32,064 nucleotides of DNA from Caryophanales bacterium UBA1624 (GTDB lineage: Bacteria > Bacillota_I > Bacilli_A > RFN20 > CAG-826): NCBI GenBank assembly GCA_002321395.1, contig DCMK01000013.1, positions 21,811 to 53,874 on the forward strand. Reading direction: 5' to 3'. Below, in pieces: positions 1 through 7,455 of this stretch. Within the stretch, counting starts at the first letter, position 1; the number at the start of each line of letters is the position of its first letter. Position numbers and translations under genes: made by a program. The notes below the pieces were generated by a model that did not search any database, was not told the DNA's origin, and worked only from the letters and a program-made list of their open reading frames with translations.

Positions 1-74
1 TGATCGTTACGGTTCGCTTTTCCTTTTCCATAAAAAGATGGGTCCAATGGCCTTGATGACATTTTATTACTATG

Positions 75-107
75 TAATAAAAAGCGGTAGACGTTTCTAC
101 CGCTTTT
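75..107 (-). terminator. Rho-independent terminator of dnaN
   Basis: A 12-bp perfect stem pairs 80-91 with 96-107 around a 4-base loop. Read on the minus strand it lies about 30 bases past the dnaN stop and runs into a T-rich stretch. It is symmetrical enough to also stop transcription entering from the left. Nothing firm can be assigned to bases 1-74. Confidence 0.8.
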
Positions 108-134
108 CGAACCATTTTTTCGCGTTTTGGAGGC

Positions 135-1259
135 TCAATACGTCCTCATTGGGGTGATCAGCTCAACGATCGACGGATTGTTGCTGTCGCGGACGACGAA
201 AGGCTTCATCTCGCCTTGGAAGCAAAGGGTGACGTCATCGCTCTTCAAAGCGCGGATAGCGTCGTTGACGAAGAGGGAATTGAAGCTGACTTGGAGCCTT
301 TCCCCAGTGAAGCGGCAGGTGCTCAAAGTCTCCTCGGCCGATCCAGCCACGTCGTTCTTGGATGAGACCTCCACCGACTCCTCCCTCATAGTCAAGGTAA
401 CCACCGGCTCGCGGTCGATCGAGAGGATGGAGACGCGGCCCATGGCGGAAAGGAGTTCATTGGCGTTGACTTCGAGGTAGTAGTTGAAGTTTTGGGGGAT
501 GATCGCCTTGGTGACGGGGTAGTCCCCGGCGATGAGGCGGGTGGAGACGGTCGTGTTGTCGAAGCGGAAGAGGGCTTTGGAGGAGGAGACGAAGACAGAG
601 ACGGTGGCGGCGTTCTCGAAAAGGTGGGTGATGTCCACGAGGACGCGGGAGGGGACGTTGGCCTTGAAGCGGACGTCGGAATCGATGGAGATGGTCTTTT
701 TCGCCAAACGGGCGGAGTCGGTCGCGACGGCACTCAGCTCGCCGTTTTCAGCCTCTAGGTTCAAAGCGGTCAGGACCGGGCGCGCCTGCTCTTTGCTGGA
801 AGCGGCAAAGGCGGTGGCCTCCACCAAAGAAGCCAAATCCGCACATTTCAAATCGAGGCCGGTGCCGCTTGGCTCTAGATCGATGTCGGGATATTCCTCG
901 GCTTTCACACAGGGGAGTTTATAAGAGGTTTTGCCATCCCCGACTTTGGCGATCGATTCATCGATCACGTCAATGGAGATTTGGCTCCCTTCCATGCGCC
1001 GAACGCCTTCTAGGAGAGAACGGGCATTGACCAAGGCGGAGCCCATGCCCGCGTTGCGGATGATTTCTTCTTCCCCACGGCGATAGGGGACGATGCAGCG
1101 GATGGTGATCTCGGAGTTGGATCCGGTGACCTCCAGCCCCTTTTCGCTCAGCTCCAATTTGAAGTTGGAAAGGGCTGGAACCGGATTTTTGGAAGCAACC
1201 GCGTGGTTGGCGGCGTTCAAGGCTTTTAGGAATTGGTCTTTCGAAACGGTGAAGCGCAT
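135..1259 (-). CDS. dnaN: DNA polymerase III sliding clamp (beta subunit)
   Basis: This is the beta clamp, which encircles DNA as a ring dimer and tethers the replicative polymerase. At 374 residues it has the usual family length. The N-terminus (MRFTVSKDQFLKALNAAN, then a KNPVPALSNFKLEL-type segment) and the C-terminus ending in ELITPMRTY are typical of beta clamps: three repeated clamp folds, with the C-terminal tail forming part of the partner-binding pocket. The start is supported by an AAGGAG ribosome binding site 8 bases upstream. It follows dnaA on the same strand across a 150-bp spacer, the standard dnaA-dnaN arrangement, and is closed by a strong hairpin. No unusual feature was seen. 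The identification rests on overall similarity and context and is very secure. Confidence 0.97.
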   Translation of the reverse strand: MRFTVSKDQFLKALNAANHAVASKNPVPALSNFKLELSEKGLEVTGSNSEITIRCIVPYRRGEEEIIRNAGMGSALVNARSLLEGVRRMEGSQISIDVIDESIAKVGDGKTSYKLPCVKAEEYPDIDLEPSGTGLDLKCADLASLVEATAFAASSKEQARPVLTALNLEAENGELSAVATDSARLAKKTISIDSDVRFKANVPSRVLVDITHLFENAATVSVFVSSSKALFRFDNTTVSTRLIAGDYPVTKAIIPQNFNYYLEVNANELLSAMGRVSILSIDREPVVTLTMREESVEVSSKNDVAGSAEETLSTCRFTGERLQVSFNSLFVNDAIRALKSDDVTLCFQGEMKPFVVRDSNNPSIVELITPMRTY

Positions 1260-1409
1260 ATTTGGACTCCTTATTTTCTTTCTAATTTTTGATTAACGGA
1301 TATTTATTTTAATAAGGGCTGTGGATTTGGTGGAAAACTTCCTTTTTGCCTTTGGGAGTTTACCATGAGGCGTCCTCTTTTTGAACTGGTTTTATTTATT
1401 TATAAATAA
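1260..1409 (-). promoter_or_regulatory. dnaA-dnaN spacer: candidate origin unwinding region
   Basis: Two DnaA-box-like nonamers sit back to back: TGTGGATTT at 1320-1328 and GGTGGAAAA at 1329-1337. Read on the minus strand (direction of dnaA), they are followed by a short GC cluster (GCCC) and then about 50 bases of nearly pure A/T up to the dnaN ribosome binding site. In Bacillus subtilis the same place holds paired boxes, a GC cluster and the AT-rich strand-opening site, so this is a good candidate for the unwinding element. A perfect 14-bp AT palindrome (1396-1409) abuts the dnaA stop codon. The function is inferred from architecture only. Confidence 0.5.
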
Positions 1410-2777
1410 CTACTCGCTTTTCAAACGCGATTTCAGCGCGTTTACGGCCTCCCTCATGTTTTCATCATCCTTCAGGGACTTTTCCACTTTGTTCACGCCG
1501 TTCATCACCGTGGCGTGGTCTTTCCCACCGAAGGCCTGCCCGATTTTGACGAAGGGGGTGTCGAGCAAGGTGCGGATGAGGTACATCGCGATGTGGCGGG
1601 CTAGGGCGATTCTGCTTGTGCGGATCTTCCCCGTGATCTGAGCAGGGGTCAGGGAGTAATAGTCGGCGACCGTGTCGATGATTTTCTCCTCATCGAGCTT
1701 GCCCACGCTTTCTTGGGCGGAAATCAGGGAAGAGATGGCCTTTCGGGTCACGTCCATCGTGATGTGCTTGGCCGGTTCCAGATTGATCGTGTAGAAGAGC
1801 AAACGGTTCAAAGACCCTTCCAAATCGCGGACGGAGGAAGAGAAGCGAGAAGCCAAAAACTCAATCACGTCCTCATCAAAATCCTCCGCTTTGAGCCCGT
1901 TGGCCTCGATTTTCATCCGCAGGATCGCCTCCGATGTGGAGAGATCCGGCTTTTGGATGGGGAGGACGAGCCCGCTGGAGAAACGCGTTTTGAGCCTCTC
2001 ATCGATCCCATCTAAGCGGCTGGGATCCTGATCGGAGGTGATGACGATCTGCTTTCCTTGGGTGTAGAGGGTTTGAAAGACGACGAAGAACATCTCCATT
2101 GTCTTGGATTTTCCGATCAGGAATTGGATGTCGTCGATGAGCAGGGTATCGACGTCGGTTTTGAAATACTGAGTCAGGGTCTGATCCTGCTTGGACCCGG
2201 TCGCGAATTTGATGTATTCGTCCACGAAATCCGCTGCGGAGATATAAAGGACTTTCGCGGATGGCTTGCTGGCTTTGATTTCGTTCCCGATCGCCTGGAG
2301 GAGATGGGTTTTCCCCAGCCCAGACTGGGAATGGATCAAAAGAGGGTTGTAAAGGCCGCCAGGGTTGCGGGAGATCATCAAAGAAGCTTGATAGGCTTCC
2401 CGGTTGCTTTCCCCGACGACGAAATTGTCGAAGGTGTATTTGGGGTCTAGTCTCGCTTCGGTGAAAAAGGGCGGTTTCTTCGGCTCCTTTTCGATGGATT
2501 GCGTTCCGCCAAAGCTGTCTTGCTTGACGAATTCGACTTTGTAATTCGAAGAGGTCTCTTCTTGGACGCAGCCTTCCACCAAGTCGGTGTAGGTGCTTTT
2601 CAGGATTTGCACGGCCAAGCCGGAATTCACCGCGACGATGAGGGTATTTCCCTGAAGGGAGTCGACGTAGCTTTTGTCGAAAAAGGAATCGTAGACATGG
2701 TCGTCGCCGAGCTTGTTTTTGATGCGGACAAGCGAACGGTTCCAAATTGCCGTAAGTTGGGAGATGGATTCGGACAT
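1410..2777 (-). CDS. dnaA: Chromosomal replication initiator DnaA
   Basis: DnaA binds the origin boxes and melts DNA to start replication. From the chosen start the protein is 455 residues, the usual size. Domain I covers about 1-80 (ISQLTAIWNRSL at the start). The AAA+ domain carries a P-loop at 150-157 (SQSGLGKT) and a Walker B motif ending in LIDDIQFL. Sensor and arginine-finger text (DERLKTRFSSG) follows. The C-terminal box-binding domain shows RIALARHIAMYL and FGGKDHATV. The start at 2777 has an AGGAAA site upstream. A longer in-frame reading from 2855 would run through DnaA boxes at 2806 and 2848, so it is rejected. The first glycine of the P-loop is replaced by serine, which is unusual. 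It is oriented away from rpmH, as in most Bacillota origins. Confidence 0.97.
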   Translation of the reverse strand: MSESISQLTAIWNRSLVRIKNKLGDDHVYDSFFDKSYVDSLQGNTLIVAVNSGLAVQILKSTYTDLVEGCVQEETSSNYKVEFVKQDSFGGTQSIEKEPKKPPFFTEARLDPKYTFDNFVVGESNREAYQASLMISRNPGGLYNPLLIHSQSGLGKTHLLQAIGNEIKASKPSAKVLYISAADFVDEYIKFATGSKQDQTLTQYFKTDVDTLLIDDIQFLIGKSKTMEMFFVVFQTLYTQGKQIVITSDQDPSRLDGIDERLKTRFSSGLVLPIQKPDLSTSEAILRMKIEANGLKAEDFDEDVIEFLASRFSSSVRDLEGSLNRLLFYTINLEPAKHITMDVTRKAISSLISAQESVGKLDEEKIIDTVADYYSLTPAQITGKIRTSRIALARHIAMYLIRTLLDTPFVKIGQAFGGKDHATVMNGVNKVEKSLKDDENMREAVNALKSRLKSE

Positions 2778-2805
2778 AGGTGATTTCCTGACCAAGATTA
2801 AATCA

Positions 2806-2990
2806 TTTTCCACAAAGGAATTCATTAAAAACCATCCGCTTTTTTGTTTTTCCACAATCGAAAAGGGAAATACCGACGGAGCCGAGGCTTTTTTAAGTTA
2901 TTCACAAAATGAAATTGTGGAAAACTTGTGAATAAAAGAATGTGGATTTTTGCGATTGTGGAAAACGTTGGTTTTGTGTTCTTTTCCACA
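2806..2990. other. Replication origin: DnaA-box cluster
   Basis: At least seven DnaA boxes or one-to-two-mismatch variants of TTATCCACA lie between dnaA and rpmH: 2806-2814, 2848-2856, 2898-2906 (TTATTCACA), 2916-2924, 2927-2935 (TTATTCACA on the minus strand), 2941-2949 and 2957-2965. An eighth is at 2982-2990, and a weaker ninth around 3073-3080. Both strands are used. With dnaA leftward and rpmH rightward this is the standard place for oriC. The boxes probably also let DnaA repress its own gene, since they cover the region just upstream of the dnaA start. Confidence 0.9.
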
Positions 2991-3114
2991 AACCGGGAAT
3001 AGAGAAAACATCAGGCGACGTCAATGAAATTCCGCTTTATCCTCGTTTCCCCCAATCGGTTTCCCCACCTATTGTGGAATCCGCATTCCCGCTCGGGTTT
3101 CCAACGCACGCGCA

Positions 3115-3130
3115 TTTGCACGCGTGCGAA
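3115..3130. repeat. Near-perfect palindrome between oriC and rpmH promoter
   Basis: A perfect 10-bp palindrome, GCACGCGTGC (3118-3127), extends to 16 bp with one mismatched pair. It ends just upstream of the -35 region of the rpmH promoter and could be a protein-binding site. I do not recognise the binding factor. Confidence 0.3.
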
Positions 3131-3136
3131 ATTTCG

Positions 3137-3165
3137 TTGTGCTCATCGAAGCCCCTCCGTATAAT
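3137..3165 (+). promoter_or_regulatory. Promoter of the rpmH operon
   Basis: A perfect -10 hexamer TATAAT (3160-3165) lies 17 bp downstream of a weak -35 (TTGTGC, 3137-3142). Transcription would begin near 3172, giving a leader of about 23 bases with the rpmH ribosome binding site. Confidence 0.7.
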
Positions 3166-3194
3166 ATTCACCGCTAAAGCAAAGGAGAAAAAAC

Positions 3195-3332
3195 ATGGGT
3201 AAGAAAACTTATCAGCCTTCCAAAAGGAAGCACATTAACGTCAACGGGTTCCGCGCTCGCATGGCCACCCCCGGTGGACGTCGCGTCTTGGCTCGCCGCC
3301 GCGCGAAGGGCCGCGCTCGTCTTTCCGCTTAA
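3195..3332 (+). CDS. rpmH: 50S ribosomal protein L34
   Basis: L34 is a small basic protein of the large ribosomal subunit. The 45-residue product begins MGKKTYQPSKRKHINVNGF and continues with RMATPGGRRVLARRRAKGR and RLSA at the end, matching the family nearly throughout (typical length 44-46). An AAAGGAG ribosome binding site lies 8 bases before the ATG, and a TATAAT promoter precedes it. It opens the rpmH-rnpA-yidC-khpB operon next to oriC, the usual position. Confidence 0.97.
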   Translation: MGKKTYQPSKRKHINVNGFRARMATPGGRRVLARRRAKGRARLSA

Positions 3333-3349
3333 GTTTTGGCACCTTTGGC

Positions 3350-3691
3350 ATGAAGAAAGAATATCGGGTTAGGAAACACCGCGAATTCGATCGCATCATT
3401 CATGCTGGAGCGAAGGTGAAAACCCCCCATTACACCATCTATGTCGAGAAGGCAGAGGGCCAGCCCCATGCTCGAATTGGGCTGGCTGTTTCCAAAAAAA
3501 ATGGGAACGCCGTCACACGGGTCCGCATCAAAAGGCAGGTCCGGGCGATGGTCTCTCGCCATTTCGACGGGAAACCCCGCTTGAACTTAATCATCGTCAT
3601 CCGCCCGAGCTTCTCGCCTTCGCAGAAGCAAGGGAACGAAGAAGAGCTCGCAAAAGCTCTCGCTCAAATAAAGGACACCGCAATTGAATAA
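3350..3691 (+). CDS. rnpA: Ribonuclease P protein component
   Basis: RnpA is the protein subunit of RNase P, which with the rnpB RNA removes 5' leaders from pre-tRNAs. The 113-residue length and the pattern fit: YRVRKHREFDRIIHAG at the N-terminus, RIGLAVSKKNGNAV in the centre, then the basic helix RIKRQVRAMV. The oddity is at residues 57-59. The family's near-invariant RNR motif, which contacts RNA, reads RVR here, with a GTC codon two changes away from Asn. No clear ribosome binding site precedes the ATG, which lies 17 bases after rpmH, so translation is probably coupled. Position between rpmH and yidC confirms the assignment. Confidence 0.95.
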   Translation: MKKEYRVRKHREFDRIIHAGAKVKTPHYTIYVEKAEGQPHARIGLAVSKKNGNAVTRVRIKRQVRAMVSRHFDGKPRLNLIIVIRPSFSPSQKQGNEEELAKALAQIKDTAIE

Positions 3692-5465
3692 GCACAACTT
3701 GAAAAAGAAACTGCTGGGGATCGCAACGCTTGGACTTGGCGTTGCTTTGCTTTCATCCTGCACGCAGAACTTCTGCTCGGATTCGGACAAGGCCAGGATG
3801 CTTTACCCCTATGAGCAAGGCGTCACGGTCTACGTCAGCAAGGATAAGTATCAGCAGTTGAAGGAGGGCGAGTCCACGAAGGAACTCATCGCCCTGGAAG
3901 AGTCCATGAAGTTTGGCGGGACTGCCGTCGCTGGAAAAGCCCTCGCCGATAACGAAGAAATCTATAAGTACGTCCCCTTCACGGAGGCGGACACCGTTTA
4001 TACCTACACGGCCAAGAAAGCCGCTTCCCTGCTTCAGGGAACCGTTCTTTCGACCGCCGCGTCGAAGGGGTGCGCCCTCCCTTCCATCCAATATTGGGCC
4101 GCGATCGACGATTACGCTTTGAAAGCCGCGATCACCCAAGCCGCCTATGAAGACAGTGCGGTCACCACGGTTTCCAGCTCGTATTCGGGCATCGGCGACT
4201 TCGCCAACGTTCCGTCCAGCTTCGTCGCCGGGATCAAGATCGCCGGGGCCACTGGGGATGAAGCCACTGATCAAGCCACCGTCGAAGCAATCGCCTCCGA
4301 AACCGGGGTTTGGTACATCAACCCTTATTTGGAAGAAGACACCGATGGGAACGATGCGCATGTAATCGACTACGATCATTCCTTGCTCCGGCGCTATGGG
4401 TACGTGAAATTCACCGGCTTGGAAGACGAACTTTTCGGCCACTTCAACGCTTGGACCGCTGAACTGTTCAAAAATACTACCGACGCCGGCCTTGGGATGG
4501 ACGGGTGCCCCAACGAAGACTTCGCTCTTCTTTACAAGAACAACGCCTTGGCCAAGGTCAATTCGATCCGCACCTGCATCGCCACACGCACTGGAACCTA
4601 CGGCCATTACGGCCCTGGCAGGGATTGGCAAGTCGACATCACCGCCAAGGATTGGGGATACGCTTGGAGCAAAGGCTTCTTGGAAGGTTTGCTCGTCTAT
4701 CCAATTTCTTGGATGGTCGATACCTTTGCCTTCGGGATGGATGCTTCCCTCACCGGATGGAGCCAGCTCCTCGCACTCGTCTTCGTCACCTTGATCGTCC
4801 GTGGTTTGCTCCTTGCGGCCACCTTCAAGAACACGATGGACCAGCAAAAGATGCAGAATCTGCAGCCGCAGATCGCAAAATTGCAGGAAAAATACCCGAA
4901 TTCGAATACGAATCAAGCCGAAAAAGCGCGCCTCAGCCAGGAACAAATGGCCCTTTATAAGAGGAATAAGATCAACCCCATGGGCCAGATCCTCACCCTC
5001 ATCATCCAGTTCCCGGTATTCATCTGCGTTTGGTCGGGGCTTGAAGGAAGCGCCGCGCTTTCCTCCGGCTCTATGCTCAATCTCCGTTTGTCCGATACCA
5101 TTCGTGAGACGTTGTTCAACGTTTCCGGGACTTGGTACCTCAACTCGATGGGGTGGTGGACGGCTCTCATTCTCTTCCTTCTCATGGCTGGCGTTCAGGT
5201 TTTGGCGATGATGCTTCCGAAGCTGCTCGCCAATGCGAAGACCAAGAAAATCTCCAAGATGGGCAAAAACCCGGCAGCCAATGAGGCGAATAAACAAGGC
5301 CGCATCATGATGATCGTCATGCTGGTCTTCACCATCTTCATGGGGTTCATGCTTCCGGCCGCCATGGGGATCTATTGGTTGATCGGCGGCATTATCTCGA
5401 TGCTTCAGACCGCCATCACTCAAGCCATTATGTCGCGTTCCGCTAAGAAAAGAGGAAAAATATGA
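3684..5465 (+). CDS. yidC: Membrane protein insertase YidC, lipoprotein type with large extracytoplasmic domain
   Basis: YidC inserts and folds membrane proteins, alone or with SecYEG. The start is a TTG overlapping the end of rnpA by 8 bases, with AAGGA 8 bases upstream. Residues 1-26 form a lipoprotein signal with lipobox LLSSC (lipidated Cys26). About 27-335 is a hydrophilic region expected outside the membrane. The conserved insertase core follows: a membrane segment with LVFVTLIVRGLLL, in which Arg373 matches the functional arginine of the membrane groove, then the cytoplasmic coiled loop (MQNLQPQIAKLQEKY). Further membrane segments (GQILTLIIQFPVFICVW, WTALILFLLMAGVQV and a pair near 540-580) complete it, and a basic tail (RSAKKRGKI) ends the protein. 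At 593 residues it is about twice the usual monoderm size because of the N-terminal domain, which I do not recognise. Confidence 0.94.
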   Translation: MNKHNLKKKLLGIATLGLGVALLSSCTQNFCSDSDKARMLYPYEQGVTVYVSKDKYQQLKEGESTKELIALEESMKFGGTAVAGKALADNEEIYKYVPFTEADTVYTYTAKKAASLLQGTVLSTAASKGCALPSIQYWAAIDDYALKAAITQAAYEDSAVTTVSSSYSGIGDFANVPSSFVAGIKIAGATGDEATDQATVEAIASETGVWYINPYLEEDTDGNDAHVIDYDHSLLRRYGYVKFTGLEDELFGHFNAWTAELFKNTTDAGLGMDGCPNEDFALLYKNNALAKVNSIRTCIATRTGTYGHYGPGRDWQVDITAKDWGYAWSKGFLEGLLVYPISWMVDTFAFGMDASLTGWSQLLALVFVTLIVRGLLLAATFKNTMDQQKMQNLQPQIAKLQEKYPNSNTNQAEKARLSQEQMALYKRNKINPMGQILTLIIQFPVFICVWSGLEGSAALSSGSMLNLRLSDTIRETLFNVSGTWYLNSMGWWTALILFLLMAGVQVLAMMLPKLLANAKTKKISKMGKNPAANEANKQGRIMMIVMLVFTIFMGFMLPAAMGIYWLIGGIISMLQTAITQAIMSRSAKKRGKI

Positions 5466-6061
5466 AAGAATTTACCGCTAAAACCGTGGAGGACGCCGTT
5501 CGGCAAGCCTCCGAGGATCTCCAAATCGAACCTTCTAAGCTGATTTACAAGGTCACCGAGGAGAAAAAAGGCCTCTTCAAGAAGAGCGCGACCATCGCGG
5601 TTTACTTGGAAGAAGACGCCGTCTCCTATGCGCAGGAATACCTTCAAAACGCATTGAAGGCCCTGGGCGTTGAGATCACCACCGAGGGAAAGGTCGAAGA
5701 CGAGATCATCAAGATCACCATCAACTCCGAAAGGAATTCGATCCTCATCGGCAGAGGCGGAAGGACCCTCCAATGCCTGAATGAGCTCACGAAGCTCGCC
5801 GTCAGCAACAAATTCCGCCATCGCTATCGCGTCCTTCTCGACGTCGGTGGATACAAGGAAGACAAGTACGACCGCGTCACCCGCATCGCCCAGCGCGCTG
5901 CAAAAGACGTCCTTGCTTCCCACCAAGACGTTCAGCTCGATCCGATGACTCCCGATGAGAGGAGGGTCGTCCACAGCGCTCTCTCCACGATGGAGCACAT
6001 CAAAACCGAATCCACCGGCGAAGGTGATGACCGCGCCATTTGGATCCGTTACGTCGATTGA
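5462..6061 (+). CDS. khpB: KhpB/Jag RNA-binding protein (Jag-N, KH, R3H)
   Basis: KhpB (also Jag or EloR) is an RNA-binding protein that in Firmicutes partners with KhpA and affects cell elongation. The 199 residues show three domains in order. The Jag N-terminal domain comes first (about 1-50, KEFTAKTVEDAVRQAS and an EEKKGLFKKSATIAV stretch). A KH domain follows, with the GxxG loop at 97-100 (GRGG). Last is an R3H domain with its Arg167-xxx-His171 core (ERRVVH). The ATG overlaps the yidC stop (ATGA) and is preceded by AGAGGA, so the two are translationally coupled. It is the last gene of the rpmH operon, and a hairpin follows directly. Confidence 0.94.
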   Translation: MKEFTAKTVEDAVRQASEDLQIEPSKLIYKVTEEKKGLFKKSATIAVYLEEDAVSYAQEYLQNALKALGVEITTEGKVEDEIIKITINSERNSILIGRGGRTLQCLNELTKLAVSNKFRHRYRVLLDVGGYKEDKYDRVTRIAQRAAKDVLASHQDVQLDPMTPDERRVVHSALSTMEHIKTESTGEGDDRAIWIRYVD

Positions 6062-6066
6062 TCGCT

Positions 6067-6088
6067 AAGGCGCCGCGAGGCGCCTTTT
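6067..6088 (+). terminator. Terminator after khpB
   Basis: An 8-bp GC-rich stem (6067-6074 with 6079-6086) closes on a GCGA tetraloop of the stable GNRA kind, followed by a short T run. It lies six bases after the khpB stop. Confidence 0.7.
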
Positions 6089-6109
6089 CTTCCACAAGAA
6101 GAAAGCAGG

Positions 6110-6115
6110 TATAAT
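6110..6115 (+). promoter_or_regulatory. mnmE promoter -10, near-leaderless
   Basis: A perfect TATAAT lies only 9 bases before the mnmE ATG (6125), so the transcript should begin within about three bases of the start codon. No convincing -35 and no ribosome binding site are visible between the terminator and the ATG. Confidence 0.6.
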
Positions 6116-6124
6116 GTTTTTCGC

Positions 6125-7453
6125 ATGAACAGGCCCATCATTGCTTTGGCGACTCCGCCTCTCAATTCCGCCCTTGCCTTGCTCCGGGTCTCCGGGGATG
6201 GCGTTTTTTCGATCGCGGATGAGCTTTTCTCGAAGCGGGTCAGCGGGATCAAGGAAAGGCGGATTTTGGTTGGCTATTTAAGCGACGAAGGAAAAAGGAT
6301 CGATCAGGTCGTCCTTTTGGTCTATCCCAATCCCCGTTCCATCACCGGAGAGGACATGCTGGAGATCTGCTGCCACGGATCGATGCTGATCGTGGATGAG
6401 ATCGTCCGGGCCTTCCTTTCGCGCGGAGCGAGCTATGCGACCCGCGGGGAATTCACTGCGCGCGCTTTCTACAACGGGAAGATGGATTTAATCGAAGCGG
6501 AGGCGGTGAACGATCTGATCAACGCAACCACCCAAGAAGGGAAGAACCTCGCTTTGCTTTCTTTAAGTGGGAACACGAGCAAGATGGTCGCCCCTTTGAA
6601 AGAGAAAATCGCTTCTTTGCTTGCTTTGCTTGAAGTGAATATCGATTACCCCGAATACACCGATTTGGAAGAAGCCAACGACAAAACGATCGGAGAAAAA
6701 GCTTCCGCCCTTCGGAAGGAGCTCTCTGCTTTGATCGAAAGAGGGGAGGAAGGGAAAATCATCCGCGAAGGAATTTCCATTGCCCTCGTCGGGGTGCCGA
6801 ATGCGGGGAAATCCAGCATCCTCAATGCGTTGCTGGAACAGGAAAAAGCCATCGTTTCCCCAGTCCCAGGGACGACTCGGGATGTGGTGGAGGGCGAGAT
6901 TTCGCTCCACGGGGTTCCGGTGCGCATTCTGGATACGGCCGGAATCCGCGAGACGAAAGACCAAATCGAAGGCCTCGGCGTGGAACGTTCCAAAAGGGCG
7001 ATCGAAGAAGCCGATCTCGTGGTTTTGATCGTGGACGCCTCGAAAGGGATGGGCAGAGGCGAAAGGGAAATCCTGACCGCATCGAAAGGGAAGAGAATCA
7101 TCGTTTGCTACAACAAATCCGACCTTATTAATAATAAGGATAGGAGCCGTCTTTATGTCTGCGCCGCGAAAAAGGAAATCAAACCCTTGGAAGAAGCGAT
7201 TTTCTCCTCTTTGTCCTTGTCTCCATCCTCCTTTGTCAGCCCCTCTTTCAGCAACGCGAGGGAACTCGGTTTGCTTCGTCAAATCGATTCGAAGCTTCAG
7301 GAAGTCCAAGAAGGGGCTGAAGAGGGCTTGATGAGCGATTTGCTTTCCGTCCCCCTTCAGGAAGCTTATAACCTCTCCCGCCGCCTTTTGGGGGAGGAGC
7401 CGACTCAGGATTTGAGCGAAGAGATCTTCTCCCGCTTCTGCGTAGGAAAATGA
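6125..7453 (+). CDS. mnmE: tRNA uridine-5-carboxymethylaminomethyl modification GTPase MnmE
   Basis: MnmE, with MnmG, modifies the wobble uridine (position 34) of certain tRNAs using GTP, tetrahydrofolate and FAD. The 442 residues carry the folate-binding N-terminal domain (PIIALATPPLNSALALLRVSG) and a helical region split by the G domain. The G domain shows G1 at 223-230 (GVPNAGKS), TTRD as G2, DTAGI at 270-274 and NKSD at 330-333. The C-terminus is CVGK, the family's C[IVL]GK motif holding the catalytic cysteine. A TATAAT sits just upstream and no ribosome binding site is visible. It heads a long operon and runs into tatD with an overlap or near-overlap. MnmG is not in the window. Confidence 0.97.
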   Translation: MNRPIIALATPPLNSALALLRVSGDGVFSIADELFSKRVSGIKERRILVGYLSDEGKRIDQVVLLVYPNPRSITGEDMLEICCHGSMLIVDEIVRAFLSRGASYATRGEFTARAFYNGKMDLIEAEAVNDLINATTQEGKNLALLSLSGNTSKMVAPLKEKIASLLALLEVNIDYPEYTDLEEANDKTIGEKASALRKELSALIERGEEGKIIREGISIALVGVPNAGKSSILNALLEQEKAIVSPVPGTTRDVVEGEISLHGVPVRILDTAGIRETKDQIEGLGVERSKRAIEEADLVVLIVDASKGMGRGEREILTASKGKRIIVCYNKSDLINNKDRSRLYVCAAKKEIKPLEEAIFSSLSLSPSSFVSPSFSNARELGLLRQIDSKLQEVQEGAEEGLMSDLLSVPLQEAYNLSRRLLGEEPTQDLSEEIFSRFCVGK

Positions 7454-7455
7454 AC

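Noticed and set aside
1..62. Possible start of a minus-strand gene downstream of dnaN (ATG at 31 giving MEKEKRTVTI, or ATG at 62).
   Set aside because: Too short to judge, no ribosome binding site, and no recognisable family such as the S4 protein or RecF expected there.
2778..2855. N-terminal extension of DnaA from an upstream ATG at 2855.
   Set aside because: The extra 26 residues do not resemble DnaA domain I, cover DnaA boxes, and the internal ATG at 2777 has a good ribosome binding site.
3753..5423. Long minus-strand open frame opposite yidC.
   Set aside because: Low-complexity composition typical of an antisense shadow; the plus strand encodes a full YidC.
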